From: Pseudomonadota bacterium
Lineage (GTDB): Bacteria > Pseudomonadota > Gammaproteobacteria > Burkholderiales > Burkholderiaceae_C
Reading direction: 5' to 3'
Length of the DNA: 19,861 nucleotides
Assembly (NCBI GenBank): GCA_023410975.1
Contig: JAEYPG010000292.1
Span: 1 to 19,861, forward strand
Under the pieces are notes generated by a model. The model saw only the letters and a program-made list of their open reading frames with translations. It did not search any database and had not been told where the DNA came from. Within the stretch, counting starts at the first letter, position 1. The number at the start of each line of letters is the position of its first letter. Both the position numbers and the translations under genes were made by a program. Below, in pieces: positions 7,698 through 15,189 of the stretch.

Positions 7698-8488
7698 GCC
7701 GGAACGAGTCCCCGGCCGCCGGGCTGTTCGACCTGCACGGCCAGGTGGCGCTGGTGACGGGCGCCGCCCAGGGCCTGGGCCTGGGCATCGCGCAGGCCTT
7801 GGCCGCCCAGGGTGCGGCCGTGGTGCTTGCAGACCGGGACGAGGCCCGCTGCGAGGCAGCGTCCGCGGCGCTGCGCGAAGCGGGCCATGACACGCTGGCG
7901 TTGCGCTGCGACGTGGGCCAGCCCGCCGACGTCGCCCGGCTGGCCGAGGCCGCGCTGGCCTGGCGTGGCCGCCTCGACACGCTGGTGTGCAACGCCGGCA
8001 TCCAGGGCCCGGCCACTGCGCTGGCCGAAGCCAGCGACGAGGACTGGCAGCGCGTGTTCGAGGTGAACCTGCGCAGTGCCGCGCGCCTGACCAGCGCGTT
8101 GTTGCCGGCCATCGCGGGGCAAGGTGGCGGCAGCGTGGTGCTGATGTCCAGCATCGCGGGCCTGCGTGGCAACAGGTCCATCGGCCTCTACGGCCTGTCC
8201 AAGGCGGCGCTGGCGCAGCTGGCGCGCAACCTGGCGGTGGAGTGGGGCCCCCGGGGTGTGCGCGTCAACGCCGTGTCGCCAGGACTGATCCGCACGCCGC
8301 TGTCCACCGGGCTCCTGGGCGACGAGACTTTTATGCAACGCCGCCTGGCGCTGACGCCGCTGCGCCGCGTGGGCGAGCCGCATGAAGTGGCCGGCGTCGT
8401 GGCCATGCTCGCCAGCCGCGCCGGCGGCTTCATCACCGGACAGAACCTCGTCGTGGACGGCGGCACGCTGATTTCCGACGGGCAGTGA
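7694..8488 (+). CDS. Classical short-chain dehydrogenase/reductase
   Basis: The protein has 264 residues. The cofactor motif TGAAQGLGLG (22-31) and LADRD with Asp47 at the end of beta-2 suggest NAD(H) rather than NADP(H). NAG is at 100-102, the active-site Asn is in VNL (Asn125), Ser152/153 lies in MSS, and the Tyr166-x3-Lys170 pair is in YGLSK. The C-terminal ITGQNLVVDGG is typical of the family. It should oxidise an alcohol or reduce a ketone among pathway intermediates. The first codon overlaps the end of the binding-protein gene (ATGA). All catalytic residues are intact. The substrate is unknown. Confidence 0.92.
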   Translation: MSRNESPAAGLFDLHGQVALVTGAAQGLGLGIAQALAAQGAAVVLADRDEARCEAASAALREAGHDTLALRCDVGQPADVARLAEAALAWRGRLDTLVCNAGIQGPATALAEASDEDWQRVFEVNLRSAARLTSALLPAIAGQGGGSVVLMSSIAGLRGNRSIGLYGLSKAALAQLARNLAVEWGPRGVRVNAVSPGLIRTPLSTGLLGDETFMQRRLALTPLRRVGEPHEVAGVVAMLASRAGGFITGQNLVVDGGTLISDGQ

Positions 8489-8531
8489 CACAACGAGCCG
8501 CGCAATGCGGCCGCTCACGGGGGAGACTCCC

Positions 8532-8786
8532 ATGGACTGTTCATCGTTGCGTCTGAGCTTGCGCCGCCGCATGGCCTTGAGCTTCGGCGCGCTGGTGGCG
8601 ATGTTGCTGCTGCTGGCGGCCTCGGCGCTGTGGCAGATGCGGGAGCTGTCGCAGCAACTCTCGCGCATCGTCGAAATTCACAACGCGCTGGTGGCGCCGG
8701 ATGAGCCGGCAGCCGCGCCAGGAACGCGGCCCGCCCCGGATGCGTGCGCTCCCATGACACCCGAGCCCCTGTCCGGCGCGGTCTGA
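8532..8786 (+). CDS. Small membrane ORF resembling a chemoreceptor N-terminus; probable relic
   Basis: The frame encodes 84 residues from the ATG at 8532, preceded by GGGGGAG; an ATG at 8505 in the same frame has no Shine-Dalgarno sequence. Residues 8-32 form a basic leader plus one membrane segment (LRRRMALSFGALVAMLLLLA), followed by ALWQMRELSQQLSRIVEIHN. That combination closely resembles the first 50 residues of methyl-accepting chemotaxis proteins with a four-helix-bundle sensor, but the rest of a receptor (sensor, HAMP, signalling domain) is missing. The remaining 35 residues are Ala/Pro-rich, like many receptor C-terminal tails, so an internal deletion that kept both ends is possible. 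It sits 43 bases after the SDR and 45 bases before the next gene. It may be a decayed gene or an expressed microprotein; the sequence does not decide. Confidence 0.5.
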   Translation: MDCSSLRLSLRRRMALSFGALVAMLLLLAASALWQMRELSQQLSRIVEIHNALVAPDEPAAAPGTRPAPDACAPMTPEPLSGAV

Positions 8787-8831
8787 GGCCGCCGCAACGC
8801 CCCCCGGCTAAGAACCCAAGGAAAGCAACCC

Positions 8832-9788
8832 ATGCATGTTCTCGTCACCGGCGCGGCCGGCTTCGTCGGCCAGGCGCTGGTCGCGCGGCTGCTGCGCGAC
8901 CACGGCAGCGGCCACCGACCGCTGGATGCGCTGACGCTGCTCGATGTCGGCTTCCCCGCCTCCACCACCGGCGCGGCGCGCCAGCTCGCCGGCAGCATCG
9001 CCGACGCGGGCCTGGCCGCGCGCGCCTTCGAACAGCCGGTGGACGTGGTGTTCCACCTCGCCAGCATCCCCGGCGGCACGGCCGAGCAGCAGTACGAACT
9101 GGCGCGCGACGTGAACCTGTGGGGCACGCAACACCTGCTCGACGCAGCGCGCGCCCAGGCGCTGCGCGGCGCGGGCGTGGCGCGCTTCGTGTTCGCCAGC
9201 ACCATCGCCGTGTACGGCTCGCCGCTGCCCGCGCTGGTGCACGACGACACCGCCCCGAATCCGCAAATGAGCTACGGCGCCCAGAAGCTCATGAGCGAGA
9301 TCCAGATCGCCGACTTCAGCCGCCGCGGCTGGATCGACGGCGTCTCGCTGCGCCTGCCCGGTGTGCTGGCGCGCCCACCCGCGCGCACGGGCCAGCTCTC
9401 CGCCTTCATGAGCGACCTCATTCGCGAGCTGGCGGCCGGACGCTCCTTCACCTGCCCGACCTCGCCGAATGCGGCCACCTGGGCTTCGTCCGTGCACAAC
9501 GTCGTGGACAACTTGCTGCACGCGGCCGAAGTCGATGCCGAATGCCTGCCGCCGCGGTGCGGCCTGCTGCTGCCCACGCTGCATTTCACGATGGGCGAGC
9601 TGGTCCATGCCGTCGCAGCGGTGCACGGGGCGCAGGTGCACGAGCTGGTGCGCTGGGCGCCGCAGGAACGCATCGAGGCGCTGTTCGGCCGTTTCCCCCC
9701 ATTGCGTACGCCGGCCGCTGATGCCGTCGGCTTCCGTCACGACAGCGACCTGCCCACGCTGGTGCGCCGTGCCATCCAACCCTTGTGA
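8832..9788 (+). CDS. NAD-dependent epimerase/dehydratase, D-erythronate dehydrogenase-like
   Basis: The protein has 318 residues and is an extended SDR. The cofactor motif TGAAGFVG is at 6-13, the acid at the end of beta-2 is Asp38 (LLDVG), and the active site has Ser123-Thr124 (FASTIAVYG) with Tyr148-x3-Lys152 (SYGAQK). Stretches such as VVFHLASIPGG, AVYGSPLPALVHDDTAPNPQ and DFSRRGWIDGVSLRLPG match my memory of the DenD (D-erythronate dehydrogenase) family. In an aromatic operon the true substrate may be a hydroxy acid released after ring cleavage rather than a sugar acid. A good AAGGAAA Shine-Dalgarno sequence precedes the ATG. The next gene begins 12 bases after the stop. Confidence 0.88.
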   Translation: MHVLVTGAAGFVGQALVARLLRDHGSGHRPLDALTLLDVGFPASTTGAARQLAGSIADAGLAARAFEQPVDVVFHLASIPGGTAEQQYELARDVNLWGTQHLLDAARAQALRGAGVARFVFASTIAVYGSPLPALVHDDTAPNPQMSYGAQKLMSEIQIADFSRRGWIDGVSLRLPGVLARPPARTGQLSAFMSDLIRELAAGRSFTCPTSPNAATWASSVHNVVDNLLHAAEVDAECLPPRCGLLLPTLHFTMGELVHAVAAVHGAQVHELVRWAPQERIEALFGRFPPLRTPAADAVGFRHDSDLPTLVRRAIQPL

Positions 9789-9800
9789 GCCCACTGAACC

Positions 9801-10793
9801 ATGAAACTTGCCACCTTGCGCAACGGCAACCGCGACGGCCGCCTCGTCGTCGTCTCCCGCGATCTCCAGCAGGCCGTCAGCGCGGCTGCGGTCGCACCCA
9901 CCATGCAGTTCGCCATCGAGCACTGGCATTGGGTCGAGCCCGAGCTGCGCGCGCTGTACGCCGCCTTGAATGCCGGCAGCGCGGCCGACGCCTGCAGCTT
10001 CGACCCGTCACAGGCCATAGCGCCCCTGCCGCGCACGCACCAGTTCGTGGACGCCTCTGCCTTCCTGAACCATGGCGACATCATGGAGCGGGCCTACCAC
10101 CTGACGGTGAAGCGCCCGGCCGGCGTGCCGATCCTCATCCAGCGCCAGGCGGACGACTTCGCCGGGCCGTGCGACGACTACCCGCTCATTGAAGCCGACC
10201 AGGGCGACTTCGAGGGCGAGTACGCCGTCATCGTGGACGACATCCCCATGGGCAGCAGCGCTGCGCAGGCGCAGTCGCGCATCCGGCTGGTGACCATCCT
10301 CAACGACGTGAGCATGCGCGGCCACCTGCAGCGCGAGATGCAGATGGGCTTCGGCTTCATCCAGGCCAAGACTGCCACGGCCTTCGCGCCGGTGGCCGTG
10401 ACGCCGGACGAGCTGGGCGAGGCCTGGGCCGATGGGCGCGTTACGCTGGACCTGCGCGTGAGCCGCAACGGCGAGTGGTTCGGCCACCCCAACGGCCGCG
10501 AGATGGACTGGAGCTTCGGCGAGCTGCTGGCGCACCTGGCCTACAACCGCAACCTGCGCGCGGGCACGATCCTGGGCTCGGGCACGGTGTCCAACCGGGA
10601 CTGCCGGCAGGTCGGCTCGGCGTGCCTCGCCGAGCGCCGGGCGCTGGAAGTGATCGAGCATGGCGAGCCGCGCACGCCGTTCCTGCGCGTGGGCGAGCGC
10701 CTGCGCTTCGAGGTGCTGGACGCCCAGGGCGGCTCGGTGTTCGGGGCGGTGGATCACCGCTTCATCGCGGACCCGGTGGACCGCGGCCGGTAG
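9801..10793 (+). CDS. Fumarylacetoacetate hydrolase (FAH)-family protein
   Basis: The protein has 330 residues, with an N-terminal cap domain (about 1-75) and the FAH fold after it. Metal ligands expected for the family are visible: Glu138 and Glu140 in DFEGEYAVI and Asp169 in LNDVS, together with Lys190 (FIQAK) and the LGSGTVSNRD loop (258-267). FAH-family enzymes hydrolyse C-C bonds of beta-diketo acids, or act as 2-keto-4-pentenoate hydratases, decarboxylases or isomerases. As last gene of the operon it probably handles an acyclic product of ring cleavage. It is most like a long form common in Burkholderiales whose exact reaction I do not know. The Shine-Dalgarno sequence is weak. The TAG at 10791 lies three bases from the stop of the oppositely oriented regulator. 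Confidence 0.92.
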   Translation: MKLATLRNGNRDGRLVVVSRDLQQAVSAAAVAPTMQFAIEHWHWVEPELRALYAALNAGSAADACSFDPSQAIAPLPRTHQFVDASAFLNHGDIMERAYHLTVKRPAGVPILIQRQADDFAGPCDDYPLIEADQGDFEGEYAVIVDDIPMGSSAAQAQSRIRLVTILNDVSMRGHLQREMQMGFGFIQAKTATAFAPVAVTPDELGEAWADGRVTLDLRVSRNGEWFGHPNGREMDWSFGELLAHLAYNRNLRAGTILGSGTVSNRDCRQVGSACLAERRALEVIEHGEPRTPFLRVGERLRFEVLDAQGGSVFGAVDHRFIADPVDRGR

Positions 10794-10818
10794 GCGTCAA
10801 GGCGGCGCGGCGCGGTCC
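10778..10818. terminator. Possible bidirectional hairpin between convergent operons
   Basis: An exact 8-bp inverted repeat (GGACCGCG at 10778-10785 and CGCGGTCC at 10811-10818) encloses both stop codons of the converging genes. It could form a hairpin in either transcript and act as a bidirectional terminator. The 25-base loop is long and there is no run of T on either side, so any termination would be weak or would need Rho. In such GC-rich DNA an 8-bp repeat can also arise by chance. Confidence 0.25.
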
Positions 10819-11399
10819 AGCAGGCGCGCCAGCTCCGCCACCGAGCGGATGCCCAGCTTGTCCAGCAGGCTGGCGCGGTGCGCCTTCACCGTGCGCTCGG
10901 TGGTGCCCAGCTCGAAGGCCACCTGCTTGTTCAGCAGTCCCTGCGCCAGCAGCCTGGCGACCTGCATCTCGCGCGGGCTCAGTCGGGCCAGGCGTTCCTC
11001 GTCCTCCCGTTGCGCCTGCGCGGCGGCACGCGCGCGGGCGTTGCGCTCCAGCGCGCGCGCGATGGCCTGGCTCAGCGCCGCGCGGCCCACCGGCTTGGTG
11101 AGGAAGTCCTCCGCGCCCGCGCGCATGGCGTGCACGCCCATCGGGATGTCGCCATGGCCGGTGATGAAGATGATCGGCAGCGTGACGCCCCGCTCGGCCA
11201 GCAAGGCCTGCAGTCCCAGGCCCGACAGCCCGGGCATGTAGACGTCCAGCAGGATGCAGCCCGCGCCGGTGGGCGTCGCGGCCAGAAAGGCCTGGGCGTC
11301 GGGATATTCCTTCACCTCGTGGCCCAGCGCGCGCAGCAGCCGCGCCAGCGCCGTGCGGAAGCTGTCGTCGTCATCGACCAGATGCAGCATGGGCGTCAT
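10797..11399 (-). CDS. FixJ/NarL-type response regulator (receiver + LuxR HTH)
   Basis: The protein has 200 residues from the ATG at 11399; the frame extends upstream, but the VDDDD receiver start identifies this ATG. The receiver has Asp9/Asp10 for metal, Asp52 (LLDVYMPG) as phosphorylation site, Thr80 (FITGHGD) and Lys102 (LTKPVG). After a charged linker (about 115-137) a LuxR-type helix-turn-helix follows (LSPREMQVARLLAQG, NKQVAFELGTTERTVKAHR). This is the FixJ/TodT/StyR layout, so it should activate transcription when phosphorylated by the kinase whose gene overlaps its start by 29 bases. Target promoters could be those of the catabolic operon, the sulfatase pair, or both. All phosphotransfer residues are present. 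Confidence 0.93.
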   Translation of the reverse strand: MTPMLHLVDDDDSFRTALARLLRALGHEVKEYPDAQAFLAATPTGAGCILLDVYMPGLSGLGLQALLAERGVTLPIIFITGHGDIPMGVHAMRAGAEDFLTKPVGRAALSQAIARALERNARARAAAQAQREDEERLARLSPREMQVARLLAQGLLNKQVAFELGTTERTVKAHRASLLDKLGIRSVAELARLLDRAAPP

Positions 11400-13245
11400 G
11401 TGTTCCCCCCGAAGCCGCGGGCAGCGTGAAGCGGAACACCGCGCCGTCGCCGTGCACCGGCGTCTCGGCCCGCAGCGTGCCGCCATGGTGCTCGACGATG
11501 CTGCGGCTGATCGACAGGCCCACGCCCAGGCCCTGCGGCTTGGTGGAAAAGAAAGGCTCGAACAGCCGCTCGGCCGGCACCCCGGACAGGCCCGGCCCCT
11601 GGTCGGCCACGCACACGTCCACGCCGCCCTTCACATTGCGCTCGGTGCGCAGCGTGACGCAGCGCCGGCGCGGCGACAACTGCTGCATCGCATCCAGCGC
11701 GTTGAGCACGAGGTTGAGGACCACCTGCTGGATCTGCACCCCGTCGGCCTGGACATCGGGCAGTCCGTCTCCGAGCTGAAGCACCAGCTCCGCCTCGCGC
11801 AGCCGCAGCTCCATCCGCAGCATGCGCGCCACCTCCTCGGCCAGCCCGTTGATCGACAGGCGCTGGGGCTCGATCGGCGCCTTGGCGATCCAGGCACGCA
11901 GCCGGCCCAGGACGGCCGCGGCCCGAAGGTCATCCTCGCGGATCGCGCTCACGAGCTCGCGCAACTCGTCGCGCGGCGGCTGCGGCGCTTCGAGCAGCAA
12001 CTCGGCCGTCTCGGCATTGCTCAGGATGGAGCCCAGCGGCTGGTTGATCTCGTGCGCCAGCGCGGCCGACAGCGCGCTGATGGCCCCGCTGCGGTTGAGC
12101 CGCGCCAGATCACGCAAGTGCCGATGGGCACGCAACTCGGCGCTGCGGCGGCGGCGCCGTTCCAGCACCAGGGCCAGGATCAACGCACTTTGCACCAGCA
12201 GTACCGCGACCACTGCGAGCACCGTGCCGCGGTACGCCTGCCAAAGGCCCGGTGGCTGGAACAGCACTTCACTGTCGGCGGGCAGCCGCTCCCCGGCAAT
12301 GCCCCAGCGCTGCAGCGCGCGCCAGTCCAGCTGCAGGCGTGGCGGCGTGTGGGGCTCGATGCCGATGCGTTCAGGGGGCGTGCCGGCCAGCAGCCGGTCC
12401 AGCTGCGAGGCCACGTCCCGCGCCACCACGTCGGGCAACATCACCCAGCCGCCGACGGCGCCGGTGTCCAGCAGCGGCGAGGCGTCCACGAGGACCGGCG
12501 CACGGGCCGTTGCGGCCACCTGCTGCAGGAGATCGCGCTGCAGCATCACCGTGCCCGTCGTGGTCACGGGCACGGCGAAGTACAGCACGGTGTCGGGCGG
12601 CAGCCGTTGCACGCGCTTGCGCAGTTCCTCGGTGTCCAGGCCGCTGAGGTCGATCAGGCTCGCGCGCTCCTGCCAGCGGACCAGCTCGGAACGCCACCGT
12701 GGCCGAATCGAATCACTGTCGAGACTGGTGGCGATCACGCCGACATGCCGGGTGCCGGGCAGCAGCTGGAACACCAGCGACAGGTTCTGGCGCACGAAGT
12801 TGCCGGACACCAGGCCGGTGAGCCGTGGCACGCCTTTCAAGGCCTCGGCCTGCGCGACGTCGAGCGTGGGGGCGATCAACGTGGCTTCGGGCCAGAGCCG
12901 GCTGCGCAGCGCCAGCCCCAGCGGCAGCTGCTCCGCCGTGCCGGCTACCACGACGTCGTATCGGCGGCCGGCGTACTTGAGCGCCAGCCAGGGCGGCAGT
13001 TCCGGCGTGCCTCTGGGCGGCAGGCGCGGCCCGGAGATCATCTCGATGTCGAGCTCGGCATGCGGGTGGCCGCGCAGCAGCGCGCCGCGCAGCGCCTGGG
13101 CGAACTGGACGGACCAGGGCGTGGTGTTGCCCGTGCTCATCAGCAGCAGCACGCGGGCCGGCTCCGTCGCGGCTGCCGGCTGCCACGCGCCCAGGGCGCC
13201 GGCCAGCAGCAACCATCGCATCAGAAAACGCAAGGAGCGCGGCAT
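11371..13245 (-). CDS. Sensor histidine kinase with ABC-substrate-binding-like periplasmic domain
   Basis: The protein has 624 residues from the ATG at 13245. That start gives a signal peptide (MPRSLRFLMRWLLLAGALGA, cleavage near AAA-T); an ATG at 13290 would add 15 residues before it and cannot be excluded. Residues 30-335 resemble the family of uncharacterised ABC-type substrate-binding proteins (RVLLLMSTGN, YDVVVAGTAEQ). One membrane segment (341-361) and a short helix precede the kinase: H-box AHEINQPLGSILSN with His398, N-box NLVLNALDAM (511-520), G1 DQGPGLSG (548-555), F-box FEPFFSTK, G2 GLGVGLS. The core is complete. It should sense a ligand in the periplasm, perhaps one carried by a binding protein, and phosphorylate the regulator encoded just downstream. 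The last 29 bases overlap that gene. Confidence 0.93.
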   Translation of the reverse strand: MPRSLRFLMRWLLLAGALGAWQPAAATEPARVLLLMSTGNTTPWSVQFAQALRGALLRGHPHAELDIEMISGPRLPPRGTPELPPWLALKYAGRRYDVVVAGTAEQLPLGLALRSRLWPEATLIAPTLDVAQAEALKGVPRLTGLVSGNFVRQNLSLVFQLLPGTRHVGVIATSLDSDSIRPRWRSELVRWQERASLIDLSGLDTEELRKRVQRLPPDTVLYFAVPVTTTGTVMLQRDLLQQVAATARAPVLVDASPLLDTGAVGGWVMLPDVVARDVASQLDRLLAGTPPERIGIEPHTPPRLQLDWRALQRWGIAGERLPADSEVLFQPPGLWQAYRGTVLAVVAVLLVQSALILALVLERRRRRSAELRAHRHLRDLARLNRSGAISALSAALAHEINQPLGSILSNAETAELLLEAPQPPRDELRELVSAIREDDLRAAAVLGRLRAWIAKAPIEPQRLSINGLAEEVARMLRMELRLREAELVLQLGDGLPDVQADGVQIQQVVLNLVLNALDAMQQLSPRRRCVTLRTERNVKGGVDVCVADQGPGLSGVPAERLFEPFFSTKPQGLGVGLSISRSIVEHHGGTLRAETPVHGDGAVFRFTLPAASGGTHDAHAASGR

Positions 13246-13398
13246 CGAACCGTGAGGGCCCTCGGGCGGATTGGCGGACAACAAGGCCATCGGTATAGGG
13301 ACGCAGCGCGGCCGCGGCAACTGTACCAAGGGCCAATGGCCGGCCTGCCGGGTGTTCTGAATCATGGCCGCGCATTCATGACTACACCGGAGACAAGC
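13246..13398. promoter_or_regulatory. Divergent control region between kinase and sulfatase genes
   Basis: These 153 bases separate the divergent kinase and sulfatase start codons and must contain their promoters if each has its own. The middle part (13288-13330) is less GC-rich than the genes and includes GGTATAGGGAC. A GGCCAATGGCC palindrome lies at 13331-13341. I could not assign -35/-10 elements convincingly. The sulfatase Shine-Dalgarno sequence GGAGA is at 13389-13393. A shared region suggests, without proving it, that the two-component system may control the sulfatase pair. Confidence 0.4.
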
Positions 13399-15189
13399 AT
13401 GTACAGGAAATTTTCAGCCTCGCTGATGCTGGAGTGCGCCTTGGGCGCCGGCATCACGGGTTGCGGTGGCGGCGCCGGCGGCAGCACCGAGGCCAGCAGG
13501 GGCCAGCAGGCGGCGACACGGCCCAACATCCTGATGATCCTGGCCGACGACATGGGCTACTCGGACATCGGCGCCTTCGGCGGCGAGATCAGCACGCCCC
13601 ACCTCGATGCGCTGGCCGCTTCGGGGCGCTTGCTCACCAACTACCACACCGGCTCCACCTGTTCGCCCACGCGCTCGATGCTGATGTCCGGCACGGACCA
13701 TCACCTTGCCGGCCTGGGCAGCATGGCCGAGACCGTGGCATCGCTGACCCTCAACAACGTGGCTCCCTATGGGTCGGGCAATGCCTACGGATGGAACAAC
13801 CCGCCCGATGGTTACGAGGGCTATCTCAACGACCGCGTGCTGTCGATGCCGCAGGTGCTGCGCGACGCCGGCTATCACACCTACATGGCCGGCAAGTGGC
13901 ACTTGGCCACCCAGCCCAGCAGCGCACCGCTGGCCGGTGGCGGCACCCCCTGGGTGTACCGCGCGGCCTCGTTTCCCAACGCCAAGGGCTTCGAGCGCTC
14001 CTTCGTGCTGCTGCAGGGCGCGGGCTCGCACTTCGCGCCGGTCAGCAGCAAGCCCATCACCGCCGACCTGGGGTCTTCCTACCTGGAGGACGACAAGCCC
14101 GCAACCCTGCCTGCCGACTTCTACTCAACCACCGCCTACACCGACAAGCTCATCGCCTACATCGACGCCAACAAGGCCGACGGCAAGCCCTTCTTTGCCT
14201 ACGCCGCGTACACCGCGCCGCACTGGCCGCTGCAGGCGCCCGATGCCGACATCGCGAAATACAAGGGCCGGTACGACGAGGGATACGAGGCGGTCCGTGC
14301 TCGCCGCCTGGACAAGCAGAAGGCGCTGGGAGTGATCCCCAAGGACTTCAACCCCAATCCCGGGCTCGGCGGCGTCATTGGCCGACCCGGCTGGGCTGAC
14401 CTGACGGCCGAACAGCGAGCCAAGGAAGCGCGCAAGATGGAGGTCTATGCGGCGATGGTGGAGAACCTGGACCGCAACATCGGCCGCCTGATCCAGCACC
14501 TCAAGGACATCGGCGCGTACGACAACACGCTCATCGTCTTTGCCTCCGACAACGGCTCGGAAGGTGCGCCCAGCCAGTTCGCCGACAACGCCAACACCGA
14601 CAACTCGCTGGCCAACATCGGGCGGCCGCTGTCCAACGTCACCTATGGCGAGCGCTGGGCCGAGGTGAGCGCCACGCCCTTCCGGCTGTGGAAAGGCTTC
14701 GCCACCGAGGGCGGCGTGAGCTCACCGATGATCGTGCGCCTGCCCGGGCAGACCAAGGCCATGGCGGCATCCGGCGAGCTCACCCACGTCAGCGACCTGC
14801 TGCCCACCTTCCTGGAGGCGGCTGGCGTTGCGAACCCGGGTGCGAGCTACAAGGGCGCGCCAGTACACCCCATCACGGGCGTGTCGATGCTGGCGCAACT
14901 GAAAAGCCCCGATGCATCGGATGCGACCGGCAGCCGGGTGCTGGCGGACGAGCTCTTCACCGGGCGCTACGTCATCCGCGGCAACTGGAAGCTGACGTCG
15001 GTGCAGGCGCCCTTCGGCGACAACCAATGGTCGCTCTACGACTTGCGCAACGACCGTGCCGAGACCAACGACCTGTTTGCCAGCCGGCCCGGCGTCGCCA
15101 AGCAGCTGATGCAGGACTACGACGAGTACGCGGCGCGTGTGGGCGTCGTGAACACCCCCGGGGCGCGCAACCGTGCGCCGGCGCCATGA
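13399..15189 (+). CDS. Lipoprotein arylsulfatase (formylglycine-dependent, AtsA-like)
   Basis: The protein has 596 residues from the ATG at 13399, chosen because GGAGA lies five bases before it; an upstream ATG at 13378 has no such signal. The N-terminus ends in a lipobox, ITGC with Cys22, predicting a membrane-anchored lipoprotein. The sulfatase core is complete: Asp50-Asp51 (ADDMGYSD), the formylglycine signature CSPTR (Cys88-Arg92), Lys166 and His168 (AGKWHLA), His275 (APHWPLQ), Asp384-Asn385 (SDNGSEG) and Lys432. TGSTCSPTRSMLMSGTDHH recalls Pseudomonas aeruginosa AtsA. It should hydrolyse a sulfate ester, probably of an aromatic or other organic sulfate, outside the cytoplasm. Cys88 must be converted to formylglycine, for which the overlapping next gene (ATGA, 15186-15189) is the obvious candidate. 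Confidence 0.93.
   Translation: MYRKFSASLMLECALGAGITGCGGGAGGSTEASRGQQAATRPNILMILADDMGYSDIGAFGGEISTPHLDALAASGRLLTNYHTGSTCSPTRSMLMSGTDHHLAGLGSMAETVASLTLNNVAPYGSGNAYGWNNPPDGYEGYLNDRVLSMPQVLRDAGYHTYMAGKWHLATQPSSAPLAGGGTPWVYRAASFPNAKGFERSFVLLQGAGSHFAPVSSKPITADLGSSYLEDDKPATLPADFYSTTAYTDKLIAYIDANKADGKPFFAYAAYTAPHWPLQAPDADIAKYKGRYDEGYEAVRARRLDKQKALGVIPKDFNPNPGLGGVIGRPGWADLTAEQRAKEARKMEVYAAMVENLDRNIGRLIQHLKDIGAYDNTLIVFASDNGSEGAPSQFADNANTDNSLANIGRPLSNVTYGERWAEVSATPFRLWKGFATEGGVSSPMIVRLPGQTKAMAASGELTHVSDLLPTFLEAAGVANPGASYKGAPVHPITGVSMLAQLKSPDASDATGSRVLADELFTGRYVIRGNWKLTSVQAPFGDNQWSLYDLRNDRAETNDLFASRPGVAKQLMQDYDEYAARVGVVNTPGARNRAPAP

Noticed and set aside
8505..8531. Upstream ATG for the chemoreceptor-like ORF
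   Set aside because: It has no Shine-Dalgarno sequence, whereas the ATG at 8532 follows GGGGGAG and gives the expected basic leader plus membrane segment.
13331..13341. GGCCAATGGCC palindrome in the kinase/sulfatase control region as a specific operator
   Set aside because: It is short and GC-rich, such motifs are frequent in this DNA, and it has no clear placement relative to a promoter.
11254..13398. Very long + strand frame leading into the sulfatase gene
   Set aside because: It runs antisense through the regulator and kinase genes; only the part from 13399 has sulfatase similarity, a lipobox and a Shine-Dalgarno sequence.
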